DNA of 64,000 bases from the NCBI GenBank assembly GCA_944989445.1, contig CALYLW010000017.1, positions 816,001 through 880,000 on the forward strand. The letters run 5' to 3'. Shown here one piece after another: positions 24,512-34,458 of the stretch. The notes under the pieces are model-generated. The model ran no database searches. It worked only from the letters and a program-made list of their open reading frames with translations, and was not told where the DNA came from. The stretch comes from Ampullaceana balthica. Lineage: Eukaryota; Mollusca; Gastropoda; Lymnaeidae. A program made the position numbers and the translations under genes. Position 1 is the first letter of the stretch, and each line of letters begins with the position of its first letter.

Positions 24512-25869
24512 GTACAAATGTCACCGTCAACAGCATTCACCCCGGGATCATAGATACTGACCTATGGCAACATTTCAATACAGTCTTCTCACCGATAGGA
24601 CATTTTTTGGCCGTTATTCTGTTAAAACTATTTGGCAAAACTCCTGTCCAGGGGACACAAACAACAATCTACGCTGCAGTAGAACCTTCGTTAAATTCCG
24701 TGACTAACAAGTACTTCAGGTGAATGTTAAACTTCGTTGTAAATTGTGATTAACACGTGAATGTGGTCTTTCATTGCAAGCCAACATCTTAAGGTAAATC
24801 AGAGCTTTCTTAGCGATCTTTTTCTAGCCATGAGTATTTGGGTAAAAGTGAAATTACAGTGCATTGTAGTTCCTAGTGGTGTCAACCATGTAGAGGGGCG
24901 TGTGCTTTTCTTCACGAGGGAGAGTTTTTATGAAATGTCTTGTCACTTACATAAAGAAAATATTTATGAAATAATCCGTTCATTTAAAAAAGGGTAAATG
25001 CCAAATAGTGGCTTGTCATTCGACTTTAGGATTTCTGAGGGTTCGTAATTTTACCGTAGTTTACGATGTGGATATGTGCAGAAGGCTGTATAGTACTGTA
25101 TAGTACTGTATAGTACTGTATAGCCCCGCGATTCACTTGTTGTTCTCTATTTTTAGGGGTTATGAATTTTTGTAATCAATTATAGAGCTTTTTAGTGGAT
25201 TGTTTGTTGTTTTTTCGTGGACAGGCGGGAATAGTTATAAAACTAGCCATAGATCTACCACCTTGTGCGGTTGTTTGTGGAGATGTTGTGCTTCAAAAAT
25301 TCTGTATAAACACAGAAGTCATATATAAAGGTACAAATTGGCTGGAGGAATATAAATAAATACAGGACATTTTTAACAGGATGCCATTTATCTAAATAAT
25401 GCTTTAATTTTAATATCACTTATTGAAATTAGTTTGGGATACTTTCCGATGAAACTAATAAAATAAGAAAGTCATACCTTTGGAAATGGACTTATCCATG
25501 ATAAAAAATAAATAAATCAACTTTGTGGCATGAAACCTAGAAATTTAGGTTAGTGTGGTTTATTTGAACACGATGAATTTCATACGTCATAGTTGGCAAC
25601 TTGTTTTTAAAAATAGCAATGAAATCAAGAAAAGCTACCATGTCAGTACCGTTTATTAATGAAAAAAAAATAAAAACTTGTATTTACTTTTAAAGAAAAT
25701 GGATGAACGTGTGCATTTCCCTGAAGAAATCCATAATTTTATGTCTATTCTAATTGACAGCGACTGTCGTGAGGTGGCCCCTCATGAGAATACCTTTGAC
25801 GAGGCTGCAGCCCGGAGGTTGTGGGATATTGGCGAGAAGATAACACAAGACGGCATCGTTCAGTCATAA
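24512..25869 (+). CDS. Second set of dehydrogenase terminal exons (RDH-like), 5' exons not found
   Basis: Two exons, 24512-24719 (208 nt) and 25761-25869 (109 nt, ending TAA), have exactly the lengths and phases of exons 6 and 7 of the dehydrogenase gene ending at 16500. They encode the SDR C-terminal substrate-lid region: 'GTNVTVNSIHPGIIDTDL', 'KTPVQGTQTTIYAAVEPS' and 'KYFSDC'. I count 39 of 70 identical residues against exon 6. Splice sites are tttcag|G and CAG|gtgaat, then gacag|C. No homologues of exons 1-5 are visible between 16500 and 24512. It may be an alternative 3' exon pair for the upstream gene, because exon 5 is phase-compatible, or a tandem paralogue that lost its 5' part. The intact reading frame favours function. 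The last two codons (QS) and the stop lie in the first unit of a minisatellite. Confidence 0.8.
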
Positions 25870-26340
25870 TCAGTCATAACTGTGTGTGTGTGAGGCAATA
25901 AAGGATATGATCCGTCATGACTGTGTGGTGCAAGAAAGGACATGATCAGTCATGACTGTGTGTGTGAGAGCAAGAAAGGACATGATCAGTCATGACTGTG
26001 TGTGGTGCAAGAAGGACATGATCAGTCATGACTGTGTGTGTGGTGCAAGGAAGGACATGATCAGTCATTACTGTGTGTGAGGCAAGAAGGACTTGATCAG
26101 TCATGACTGTGTGTGGGGTGCAAGGAAGGATGTGATCAGTCAAGACTGTATGTGTGTGGTGCAAGGAAGGATATGATCAGTCATGACTGTGTGTGGTGCA
26201 AAAAGGACATGATCAGTCATGACTGTGTGTGTGAGGTAAAGAAGGACATGATCAGTCATGACTGTATGTGTGAGGTAAAGAAGGACATGATCAGTCATGA
26301 CTGTATGTGTGAGGTAAAGAAGGACATGATCAGTCATTAT
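25866..26340. repeat. 39-bp minisatellite, about 12 units
   Basis: The unit resembles 'gacatgatcagtcatgactg' plus 'tgtgtgtggtgcaagaag', about 38-39 bp, repeated from the stop codon of the RDH-like exon to 26340. Because 39 is a multiple of three, long frames run through it on both strands, which explains the apparent 60-100 residue peptides here. I regard these as artefacts. Confidence 0.93.
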
Positions 26341-26637
26341 AGATTACTTAGTTTGATCTACAAGTTGAGACTACACAGTGATCAAATTCAGCTGGACAAA
26401 GCCACTACGAGTCTTTAAGTTTAATTAAAATGTTCCAACCGCCGATCTGTTCAATTAACTCTCTGCACTGTGTAAATCTCATCTTGGTGACAGATGGTTA
26501 TGTTTATAAAAATCTTCATATTAGTTTTAATGAAATATCCCCTATATACAAGCATAGTACATCAAATTACTAAATCGTGTACTTTCGTCAGGTAAAAATA
26601 CAAACAGCGACAATATAAATGACACACTAAAGATTAG

Positions 26638-26908
26638 GGGGCCGTCCATAAAGTACGTCACGCTATTTTTGACCATTTTAACTCCCCCCTCCCCCTTGTC
26701 ACAAACTGTCACACATCTCGGACCCCCCCCCCTAAAGTACGTCACACTTTCGAACAAAAATGTTTTTTATAAACAAAATAATCAAAATTTAATACAAAAC
26801 AGCGTGATGTCACACATGGCCTGACCCCCCTCCCCCTGTCACAAACTGTCACACTTTCTTAAACCCCATCACCCCCTTTGCAGCGTGACGTAATTTATGG
26901 ACGGCCCC
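26638..26908. mobile_element. TIR MITE (GGGGCCGTCC family), 271 bp
   Basis: Inverted ends GGGGCCGTCCATAAAGTACG and CGTAATTTATGGACGGCCCC, with 3-bp duplication TAG on each side. Internal C-rich words 'cccccctcccccttgtcac' face their own inverse. It is related to the elements at 475, 29826 and 61345. Confidence 0.92.
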
Positions 26909-26919
26909 TAGGCAGACGC

Positions 26920-27180
26920 TAACTAAATATCCTGCATGTGGAAGAAAATCAGCAGCCCCGAGCATAATGCTCTGCATGGGTCTTCCCGGAAACCCCCCTC
27001 AGCTCTCTCGCACCCTAAGGAACGTAACAGCTGAGAGACCCCCCCTCCTCCGGGAACGGTCGTTTCTGAAGCGGCCGCCTAGGCATCCAAGACGCAAAGT
27101 CGAAAATGCCTCCTACTGAAAGTGCCCTCACAAGGAGGGGTGGAATTTTCCCTACTTCAACTAACTAAAACAACCCTTTA
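26920..27180. other. GC-rich unassigned block
   Basis: A GC-rich stretch in AT-rich surroundings, directly beside the TIR MITE. It contains 'cggccgcctaggcatcc' and C-runs. No frame, RNA fold or transposon end was recognised. It could be a LINE 5' UTR or ORF1 fragment. Confidence 0.3.
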
Positions 27181-27877
27181 ACTGAGACAAATGTGGGTTT
27201 CCTAATGCAGCTTGAGTTTAATTAAACCTTATGTGGCCATCATAAGCAAAGCTAAATATTATTTTGTAATGCGTTGCTTAAATACAATTGTGTGTTCAGT
27301 TCAAGAACGCACTTATGATAACATGTAAATGAACACGTAAAAAAATGTCGATTAGCCATGTAATAACAATGGTCTCAGGATTTAGGGGTTTGGATTTGTT
27401 TTACAAAAATGAGTTCACGTTTTCTGTAATCTGTGCTTGTCTTCACCAATCACCTGTTACGACACAAATTTCATAAAACAGCATTTAAGTCTCAGATTAA
27501 ACCACAAACCTCCTACTTGATATATTAATCCGAGAGCCACAAATGCAAAATAAAGGTTCATTTTCACCGTTAAGTTTTGTCTTGACCAAGCACACTATTA
27601 ATCGCCTTTGCTTGAATGATATCAGAACTTGGAAGATGCGAGAAAAGTTCGAATGTTTTATTTTGTTATCTTGTTTTCACCTGGAATTTTCGGTTCTAAT
27701 TTTTATAACACTTTTCATAATAATGAGGAAATCAGGGGGTTATTTTTCAGAAAGTTTGAAAAATAACGACTTGAACGGCAAACATTTGTGGGTTTAAGGA
27801 AACAAAAAAAAATTATGTCAAAGTCTGTAAAATGACATTCACAATAAGCCGAAAAGCTGCCCTGGACGAATGAACTG
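27181..27877. other. 3' flank of the GPCR gene
   Basis: AT-rich sequence, no exon recognised. It would contain the 3' UTR of the minus-strand receptor gene. Confidence 0.4.
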
Positions 27878-29083
27878 CTACACTTTGGTTTCGGCCAGAT
27901 AGATCTGAGAAGTCGAAAAAATCCTGTAGGGTGACCCCAACCTGTAGACTGTTGACCCCAGGTCTGTGGATGATTTGAGCATTTTCGGTAGGTTGGCAGA
28001 GATCTTCCTGGATATCCTCCGCAGCCGTCGCTCGAGTTTCTCCGTGTTGGAATAGTTCCTGACGTGGAGCTCCTTCAGCTTGCCGCTCCACCGTCGCGGC
28101 GGCGTCGTAAGCATGAGGGTGTACACCTGGCGGTACTCCTGGCGACCAATGGCGAAGACAGGGGCGTTGACCAGCGAGTTGCCGAACTGAAGAACGCGGG
28201 ACGCGACGTCGAGAACCTCCAGAGTCTCCGAGTTGAAGAGCTCAAAGTATTTGATCGGCGCCAAGATGAGGTTGGGGAGCCAGAGGAGGATGAACAGAAA
28301 CATGAGGCAAGACGTGATCTTGATGGAGCTGACCCGGATCTCAAACTGCGCCACCTGGGGCGCCGACAGGGAGGCGTACTGCTCCCTGAAGAGCTGCACC
28401 TGCTTGTATGAGACCCATATGATCTGGCTGTACAGGACAGTGCAGGTTACGATGCAGGCGAACTTGCTCATAATTACCAGGAAAACGTAGGCGGGCGGGA
28501 GCGTCTTGAAGAACGTGCAGCGTAGGGCGAGCTCCTCCACCTTGTAGTTGTACTGGTTCCACCCCATGGCGGGCAGGAGGGAGAAAAGCGCCATGCACCC
28601 CCACATGCAGAAGATGGACGTCAGCACCGTCTGAGTCGTGACTATCGAGTTGTAGCTGAGCGGCCGCATCACCGCCAGGTATCGGTCGATGGCGATGCAG
28701 AAGAGGCTCCACAGCGAGCCGCCGCCGGCGAACTCTATGGAGGCGAACCACGTGAGGCAGGCGTACTTGTTGCGGAGGATGTACCTCTGGGTCCCGCGGG
28801 AGTAGGCGAGGACGAACATCGGCATGGCGAAGCCACCGATCAGGAGGTCCGACACGCACATGTTCACGATCAGGTAGTTGTTGATGGTGTGGAAGCCCGG
28901 GTAGAGGACGATGCCCAAGATGACAAGTATGTTGGTGCAGACGACGATAGGGATGTACCCCATGGCGATTATGGCGAACACGTTGTAGGCGACGAGTACC
29001 TCGGCCTCGTCGTAGTACGAGGCCAACACATCGTGTCTTGACATCACGGTGGCTGTCGTTGAGACGTTTAACGTGCCCGTCAT
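27878..29083 (-). CDS. Class A (rhodopsin-like) G-protein coupled receptor, single exon, 401 aa
   Basis: The intact frame encodes seven hydrophobic segments in the plasma-membrane receptor order. Landmarks: an N-terminal sequon NVS (6-8), Asn51 in TM1, SD (78-79) in TM2, Cys109 and Cys189 for the extracellular disulphide, DRY at 133-135, Trp161 in TM4, GWN at 174-176 in loop 2, WLP at 268-270 in TM6, and NAPVF at 306-310 in place of NPxxY in TM7. TM5 lacks the usual proline. The TM5 feature together with loop-2 'GWN' recalls adenosine and other MECA-type receptors, but the ligand cannot be named. The intracellular tail is long and basic. The start ATG at 29083 leaves a normal 32-residue N-terminus. 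The coding DNA is markedly GC-rich compared with both flanks and has no introns, which suggests an intronless receptor lineage or an old retrocopy. Confidence 0.93.
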   Translation of the reverse strand: MTGTLNVSTTATVMSRHDVLASYYDEAEVLVAYNVFAIIAMGYIPIVVCTNILVILGIVLYPGFHTINNYLIVNMCVSDLLIGGFAMPMFVLAYSRGTQRYILRNKYACLTWFASIEFAGGGSLWSLFCIAIDRYLAVMRPLSYNSIVTTQTVLTSIFCMWGCMALFSLLPAMGWNQYNYKVEELALRCTFFKTLPPAYVFLVIMSKFACIVTCTVLYSQIIWVSYKQVQLFREQYASLSAPQVAQFEIRVSSIKITSCLMFLFILLWLPNLILAPIKYFELFNSETLEVLDVASRVLQFGNSLVNAPVFAIGRQEYRQVYTLMLTTPPRRWSGKLKELHVRNYSNTEKLERRLRRISRKISANLPKMLKSSTDLGSTVYRLGSPYRIFSTSQIYLAETKV

Positions 29084-29825
29084 GTTATCTAAGGCGACTA
29101 CGATGTTGATGTTTCAAAAGTGTAGAGTTAGGGTGAATCAGTTTACGTTCGTCAGTAATGGATTTCCTTTGTTGGTGTTTCTTTAATTCTTCATCTGTAC
29201 TTAAATCTTGATGGTCATTTGAATTTTTAGTATGGCTTCTACAGTTGTTAATATTTATTTTTCTTATTTTATTTTTGAAACGTAATTATTTGAATACATT
29301 ATATTGCAATAGCGATAACTTTTTTTAACAAGACTGACTGGGGGAAAATGTATAAGTAATCACTCAACGTTCGCGTTGAACATCAATTGCAAGAAAACCT
29401 TTAACGGGTTTTAGTTGCGAGTTGAACTGTCTTAGAAAATCCCCACCAGAAGATTTGTGTACATTTCGTACAGTTGTCCTCTTCAATAGCTTCCTTGTTA
29501 TCTCCTTTCCTGTAAGTAGCGGGGGGAAAAAACACAATTTAAAAGAGTTGATAAAAAGTCTGGACTACGCTAAATCTCAACAATACAAATATAAATGTTA
29601 CTTTCACTAAACTGACAAATGCATTTGCCTGAGCTTGAGTGTGGGACACATAAATTCTGAGGTAAAAAGGGGGGGGGGTCCTTTTTAAATGGAAGGGTGG
29701 CATTTTCGGGTAAATTTAACGGGGCTACGTTTTTGTGGAAGGGATGCGGCGATATTGGCGATTTCCTCGGACATCACTAACTACTCTCCTGGCTCAAGTG
29801 ATGAGGTTATGATAAGTTTATCCAA
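29084..29825. other. 5' flank of the GPCR gene
   Basis: AT-rich sequence upstream of the receptor start codon. I see no convincing TATA box or further exon. A G-run lies at 29668. Confidence 0.4.
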
Positions 29826-30079
29826 GGGGCCATCCATAAAGTATGTCACGCTATTTTTGACCATTTTTAACTCCCCCTCCCCCCCTGTCACAAATCTCGG
29901 ACCCCCATCCCCCTTAAAGTAAGTCACACTTTCGAAAAAAAAATATTTTTAATTAACAAAATAATTTAAATTTTATATCAAACACTGTGACGTTACACAT
30001 GGCCGGACCCCCCTCCCACTGTCACACTTTCTTACACCCCTCCCCCCTCTGGAGCGTGACGTAAGTCATGGACGGCCCC
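29826..30079. mobile_element. TIR MITE (GGGGCCGTCC family), 254 bp
   Basis: Ends GGGGCCATCCATAAAGTATG and CGTAAGTCATGGACGGCCCC with 3-bp duplication CAA at both flanks. The interior is close to the copy at 26638. Confidence 0.9.
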
Positions 30080-30183
30080 CAAGAGATGAATCGACCTCTT
30101 TCGAGATCACCTAAAAATATACTGATTGGTGGATAATATCACAATTGTATTTCCCCCAAGTTTGACCCGCGTGTCTTGTTTTG

Positions 30184-30500
30184 TTTCATCTATACAGAAG
30201 CTCCTTCAAACCATTAGTAGATGGATATCATGCAAACAGGTTATGTTTTACCCTGACAAGATTTCACCAAAAAAAACGAACGTTTCGGCAAAAAGCCTTC
30301 TTCAACGAAAAAATTCATGTAGAACAATAAATAGAGGTAAACAAAAAACAAATTTTAAACCACGTTTTTATAAGTGTACTAAAAAGAAGAAAATAATTTA
30401 AAACGGCTTACCTTTAAAACTTATAGAAAGTGCACTAACAACAAGAAAATAAAAAAAATTCTATGATAACAGGTGAAATGACTGAACCTATCCAGTGGTT
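30184..30500 (-). mobile_element. Probable Penelope-like element tail fragment
   Basis: The minus strand contains 'gaagaaggctttttgccgaaacgtt', analogous to the 'gatgaaggcattagccgaaacgtc' just before the end of the Penelope-like element at 46738. No coding part is recognised. The segment 30455-30485 recurs inverted at 37580-37610. Confidence 0.4.
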
Positions 30501-30581
30501 GTTATGATATTAATATTTATTTAATACTTATATGCACGTTATTATCTTCATATAAAGCGTTGTGAGCCCAGTTCCTTACTG

Positions 30582-30802
30582 CAGTGTTTCTCAATTATCT
30601 TCTGTCATGCACCCCCCCCCCATAGGAAGAAAGAAAACATTTCGCCCCCCCCCCGCACGACTGTAAATACATGTAGTATCATTTGTATATAAAATTGTTA
30701 TAAGTGCACCTCTGCATAACGTTCAAAAGAGCCCCACCCCCTTTACGGATCCTTGCGCCTCCCCCCCCCTGGGGGCGCCCCCCCACTATTTGAGAAACGC
30801 TG
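30582..30802. mobile_element. hAT MITE (CAGTGTTTCTCAA ends), 221 bp
   Basis: Ends CAGTGTTTCTCAATT and ATTTGAGAAACGCTG with a perfect 8-bp duplication CCTTACTG (30574-30581 and 30803-30810). C-rich interior. Non-coding. Confidence 0.92.
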
Positions 30803-30837
30803 CCTTACTGGGATACAATGCTTTATAAATTATCAAT

Positions 30838-31045
30838 TTATTATTATTATTATTATTATTACAAGCCCGAAATTGAGACGGGATAACGAGAATTTATATG
30901 TGTTTGTTGTTGCATACGGAATAAGGAATGTTTTAATTCCAATGTCTTATCTAAGGGGTGTATAGTAGCCTTTAACATTATCTTTGTTTTGTGTTTCCAA
31001 GTTAGAATTAATTGCCTTTGCCTTGAGTCTTAATTTTTAGTAGAT
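30838..31045 (-). mobile_element. CR1-like LINE 3' tail with (ATT)n
   Basis: The segment 30980-31040 matches the LINE sequence at 40-90 ('ttagaattaattgc' region) in the same orientation. It runs into a pure ATT triplet tract at 30838-30862, the microsatellite tail expected at the 3' end of such LINEs. Only the extreme 3' end was copied. Confidence 0.6.
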
Positions 31046-33275
31046 AAACATTAATAAATACAACAATTTTATTTAAACTAATTTATTTACATAATTATGT
31101 TGACGTTCAAATTAGATAAGCCCGTAGAGGAGAAACTGTATTAAAAATTATGTAGCTCAATGACAATTTTTGAGCACAGCAATATCAATTATTAAATTCA
31201 AACCCAGAAATGAACTCCATTTATCCCAGTGTAACAGAGGAAGTAGAAACTTGACGCCATATTTTTGAAAAGTATGGATTGGTTGTCTTATTGTATTTTA
31301 AAGATATATAATTGACGAGGGTCAAAGGTTTGGAATCGCTTAACAGATGGCACAGGAATAAACATTAGAATGTGTGCACACACACATTTGCTGTGCAAGC
31401 CAACATGCGTACCTTACGTTGCAGTGGGCAGACAATAGAGCGTGGAGCAAAATACATGTAATGTGTTATGGTTTTAAAAGAAAAAAAGACAGGGCGATTT
31501 AAAAGGAAGTTTCAGTGAAATGCCTTTTAAGCAGTTACAGCAGCAACAACAGCAACAAAAATAACAGCAACTAATATTTTTTAAAACTCAAAACTTATCT
31601 GAAATTATAATTCTCAAAAACCTACAGAGGGAGGTCTCCGGGATTTTTATACACTACTGGAGTCTGATCATCGATTGTGATTCTCCAAAAAGAAAAGTTT
31701 TGAGGGTTTCTACTAATTTTCGTTACAAAACAAAGCTATCCCAGTTACTTACAATACAAAAGAACTAATGTCTCAAATGATAAAATTAACCGATCCAGCA
31801 GCGAAGCCTCAAACTCCACACCAGTTTTGAGCAGAAAAGCGGAAGTTCAACAATGAATTTATAGGAGGTTGGGCACCAAACTGGATTGAGGTCGTTTTTA
31901 GAATTTCATTTAGCGCAGATATGGGATTAATTATTAAGAAGTTGTACTGTTGCAGACTACTCGACCTTCATGGACCTGAATACACTGTATTTTCTTGATT
32001 AATTTCTTTTTCGAACTATTCTGTTAATTTATAAAGGACCTGAATAAATAATAGTTATTATATTTACTATTATTTCAAATGTCAAATGCATTTAAGTTGC
32101 GATTTACTGTGATATTTAAATCTATTAATTTAATTGCCATTCCATACTAGTACTCTGCCAAGGTAAATAGTTCTACTGTTCATTGCTATATTGGCTAAAC
32201 GTTGAAAGAAGTAAGTACACTTTTTAATAAGTAAAATGTAAAAAAAATCTTTTTTAAAAAAGGACACGCTTTTATTTACAAACATTTACAGACTGAAACG
32301 CGCTGATCTCCTCTGCTCTTGATGTAAACACGGGAATTCGGTAAACCAGGGCGGGAGTGAAACCAGTGAGCCGTGGAGGTCAACTCTAGCAGACGACTAT
32401 ACATTCTAATAAGTAAAATGTAAAAAAAATCTTTTTTTAAAAAGGACACGCTTTTATTTACATATAGAATTTGCACTAAATATGTATAATACAACAAAAA
32501 AAAACATTTCCCCCTAACTGAAAATTGAACTTCGTACCCCCATGTCGGCAATCGATAACGCTTATATTTCGGCAAGCAAGACTTGATGTTGTTAGTACTT
32601 TTTTAAAGTTATAATAATTGTATCCCTCTAGGGCGAATTGAGGCATGGTTCATTGACGCAAGTGATAACATTTTATATAGACAAAAACTAAAAACTAAAA
32701 GTGCAATAATTTCAATACGGTACATTCGATCGATCTGAAATTTTGATACAATGCATTGTCATCCAAGATCTATATGTGGTAAAATGTTTAGATCTCTAGG
32801 ACCATCAGAAGTGGTACAATTTTACGTTTCAAATTTTGAAGGAAGGATGGATGGAAGGGTGGATGGATACAACATACAAACATTGTGACTTAAATAAAAG
32901 CGTGTAAAAAGCGTGTAAAATGTATTGAATTCAGTAAAGTTAACACATACCAATTGAATAAAATATCTGGATAATATTTCACCTATTTTAATAGTAATGG
33001 AGATCGTTGTCTGTTGAGGTGTCCATGCGCTCCCCCCCCCCAATGTGTGCAGGGCAAAAAAAGTAATCAACCGATTTTTTCTTCCCTTTTTTTGTTGCTT
33101 GTTGCACCTCAGACCTAACAAGTCGTATTTTTTCATGAGTAAAATTTGTTAGCATATTTTCTTTTCTTTACGAGACTGATGAACATTTATTGCAGCCTTA
33201 TTTTTTTAAAGCAATTAACTAACTGCTTCCAAAGACATTAATTTAAACGTGGTATTGTGTAGTAAGCTCACTTTA
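31046..33275. other. Intergenic with repeat fragments
   Basis: No gene recognised. A 55-bp direct repeat ('ttaataagtaaaatgtaaaa' ... 'cacgcttttatttaca') occurs at 32225-32280 and 32407-32462, with a Helitron-like piece between. A minus-strand Helitron fragment ('cgatcgatctgaaattttg') lies at about 32686-32830. Confidence 0.55.
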
Positions 33276-33467
33276 TCTATATATATAATTCACCAGAACA
33301 ATATCGAGTAGTATACAAATAAGCATGACGAATGACCCTAGCTGGGGTCGACCAATCACAATTTTATGGTTGGTAAGCGAAATGGGTTCAAAAAGGGGGA
33401 GGGGGCATTGCTGAGACCAACAATAGTCATTGCGTTCACTTGCGCTGCTCCTTCACTAAATAACATG

Positions 33468-33540
33468 TGATTCGTAGTGTAGTGGTTATCACGTCCGCCT
33501 TACACGTGGAAGGTCCTGGGTTCAAGCCCCAGGGAAAAAC
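33468..33540 (+). repeat. tRNA-Val-like pseudogene segment (anticodon UAC)
   Basis: The D arm, a good anticodon stem with loop CTTACAC, and the T arm CTGGG-TTCAAGC-CCCAG are all present. The acceptor stem pairs at only four of seven positions, so this is not a functional tRNA gene. A second copy at 34386 shares the upstream flank 'gcatgacgaatg', which shows the two belong to a repeat unit inside the Helitron. Confidence 0.75.
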
Positions 33541-33549
33541 TCTAGATAT

Positions 33550-34196
33550 GTTGTTGTTGTTCGTCCGTCGATTCGACGAAGACCACTCTAGTCATCCAAG
33601 GGTTGCTGGGACTGGCTCTGTTTGTGCGTGCGCAGATGGCTGATGAGGCCGATCCTCGCATGGAAGGTTCGGGAACAGAAGGGACGAGTGGGACATCTCC
33701 AGGAGGGTTGACAGCACGGGCCTTTCGGGCTTGCCTCTTCTTTTCTGCGGAGGTGATCCGGTTTGCCCCTGACTTGGCACCTACGTGGATGGAAGAACGC
33801 CAGGTGGATCGGTCCATTGCAGCACGTCCCCGCGTGTCTGGGTTGATGGTAAACGCTTTCAGTGAGGCTTTTAGTGTGTATTTGAAGCGTTTCTTTTGCC
33901 CACCATGGGACCGCTGACCATGCTGGCGCTCGCCATAGAAGAGTCTCTTTGGCAGTCTCTCTTCTGGCATTCGGACCAGGTGCCCTGCCCAGCGAAACTG
34001 TGACTGCATCAGGAGGGTGAAGATGCTGGGGAGACCTGCCTTGGCCAGTACCACTGTGTCTGGAATTTTATCCTGCCACTTTATGCCGAGGATCTTCCTG
34101 AGGCTTGTTGTATGAAAATGGTTAAGCTTCCTAGCATGGCGCTGATACACAGTCCATGTTTCACATGCATATAGGTGGACCGTGAGGCTGTTGAAA
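33550..34196 (-). mobile_element. 5'-truncated LINE with target-site duplication
   Basis: The minus strand encodes 'YACETWTVYQRHARKLNHFH', 'LRKILGIKWQDKIPD', 'SQFRWAGHLVRMPEERLPK' and 'STWRSSIHVGAKS', the post-RT region of an animal LINE. It ends in a CAA-rich tail (33550-33565). The 9-bp word TCTAGATAT flanks it at 33541-33549 and 34197-34205. The intact frame over about 230 residues implies a fairly recent insertion into the Helitron. Confidence 0.92.
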
Positions 34197-34385
34197 TCTA
34201 GATATATATTTCTCCTAAACGACCATGTGCACATGAGCATGACGAATGGCCCTCGCTGGGGTCGGAAAATCACAGCTGGCAAGCGTGGTGGGATGAAAAG
34301 AAAAAAAGGGGTGTGTGTGGGTGGCAACAAAGCTTCTTGAATTGACTTGCCGTTCATTTGCGTTTTTCCTTCACAGAATAACATA

Positions 34386-34458
34386 TGATTCGTAGTGTTG
34401 TGGTTATCACGTCCGACTTGCACGCGGAAAGTCCTGGGATCAAACCCCAGCGGGAACA
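34386..34458 (+). repeat. Second tRNA-Val-like pseudogene segment
   Basis: Homologous to 33468-33540 but with loop CTTGCAC (anticodon UGC) and a mismatched acceptor stem. It is a repeat component, not a working tRNA gene. Confidence 0.7.

Noticed and set aside
25866..26340. CRISPR-like array
   Set aside because: The units are directly contiguous without unique spacers; the host is clearly eukaryotic.
25946..26418. Repetitive peptide genes on both strands
   Set aside because: The frames exist only because the minisatellite unit is 39 bp long; there is no start context, signal or splice support.
27813..28859. Additional frames of up to 172 codons overlapping the GPCR
   Set aside because: They are shadow frames of the GC-rich receptor gene.
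33468..33540. Functional tRNA-Val gene
   Set aside because: The anticodon and T arms pair well, but the acceptor stem has three mismatches in seven, and a related second copy sits in the same Helitron. It is a repeat-borne pseudo-tRNA.
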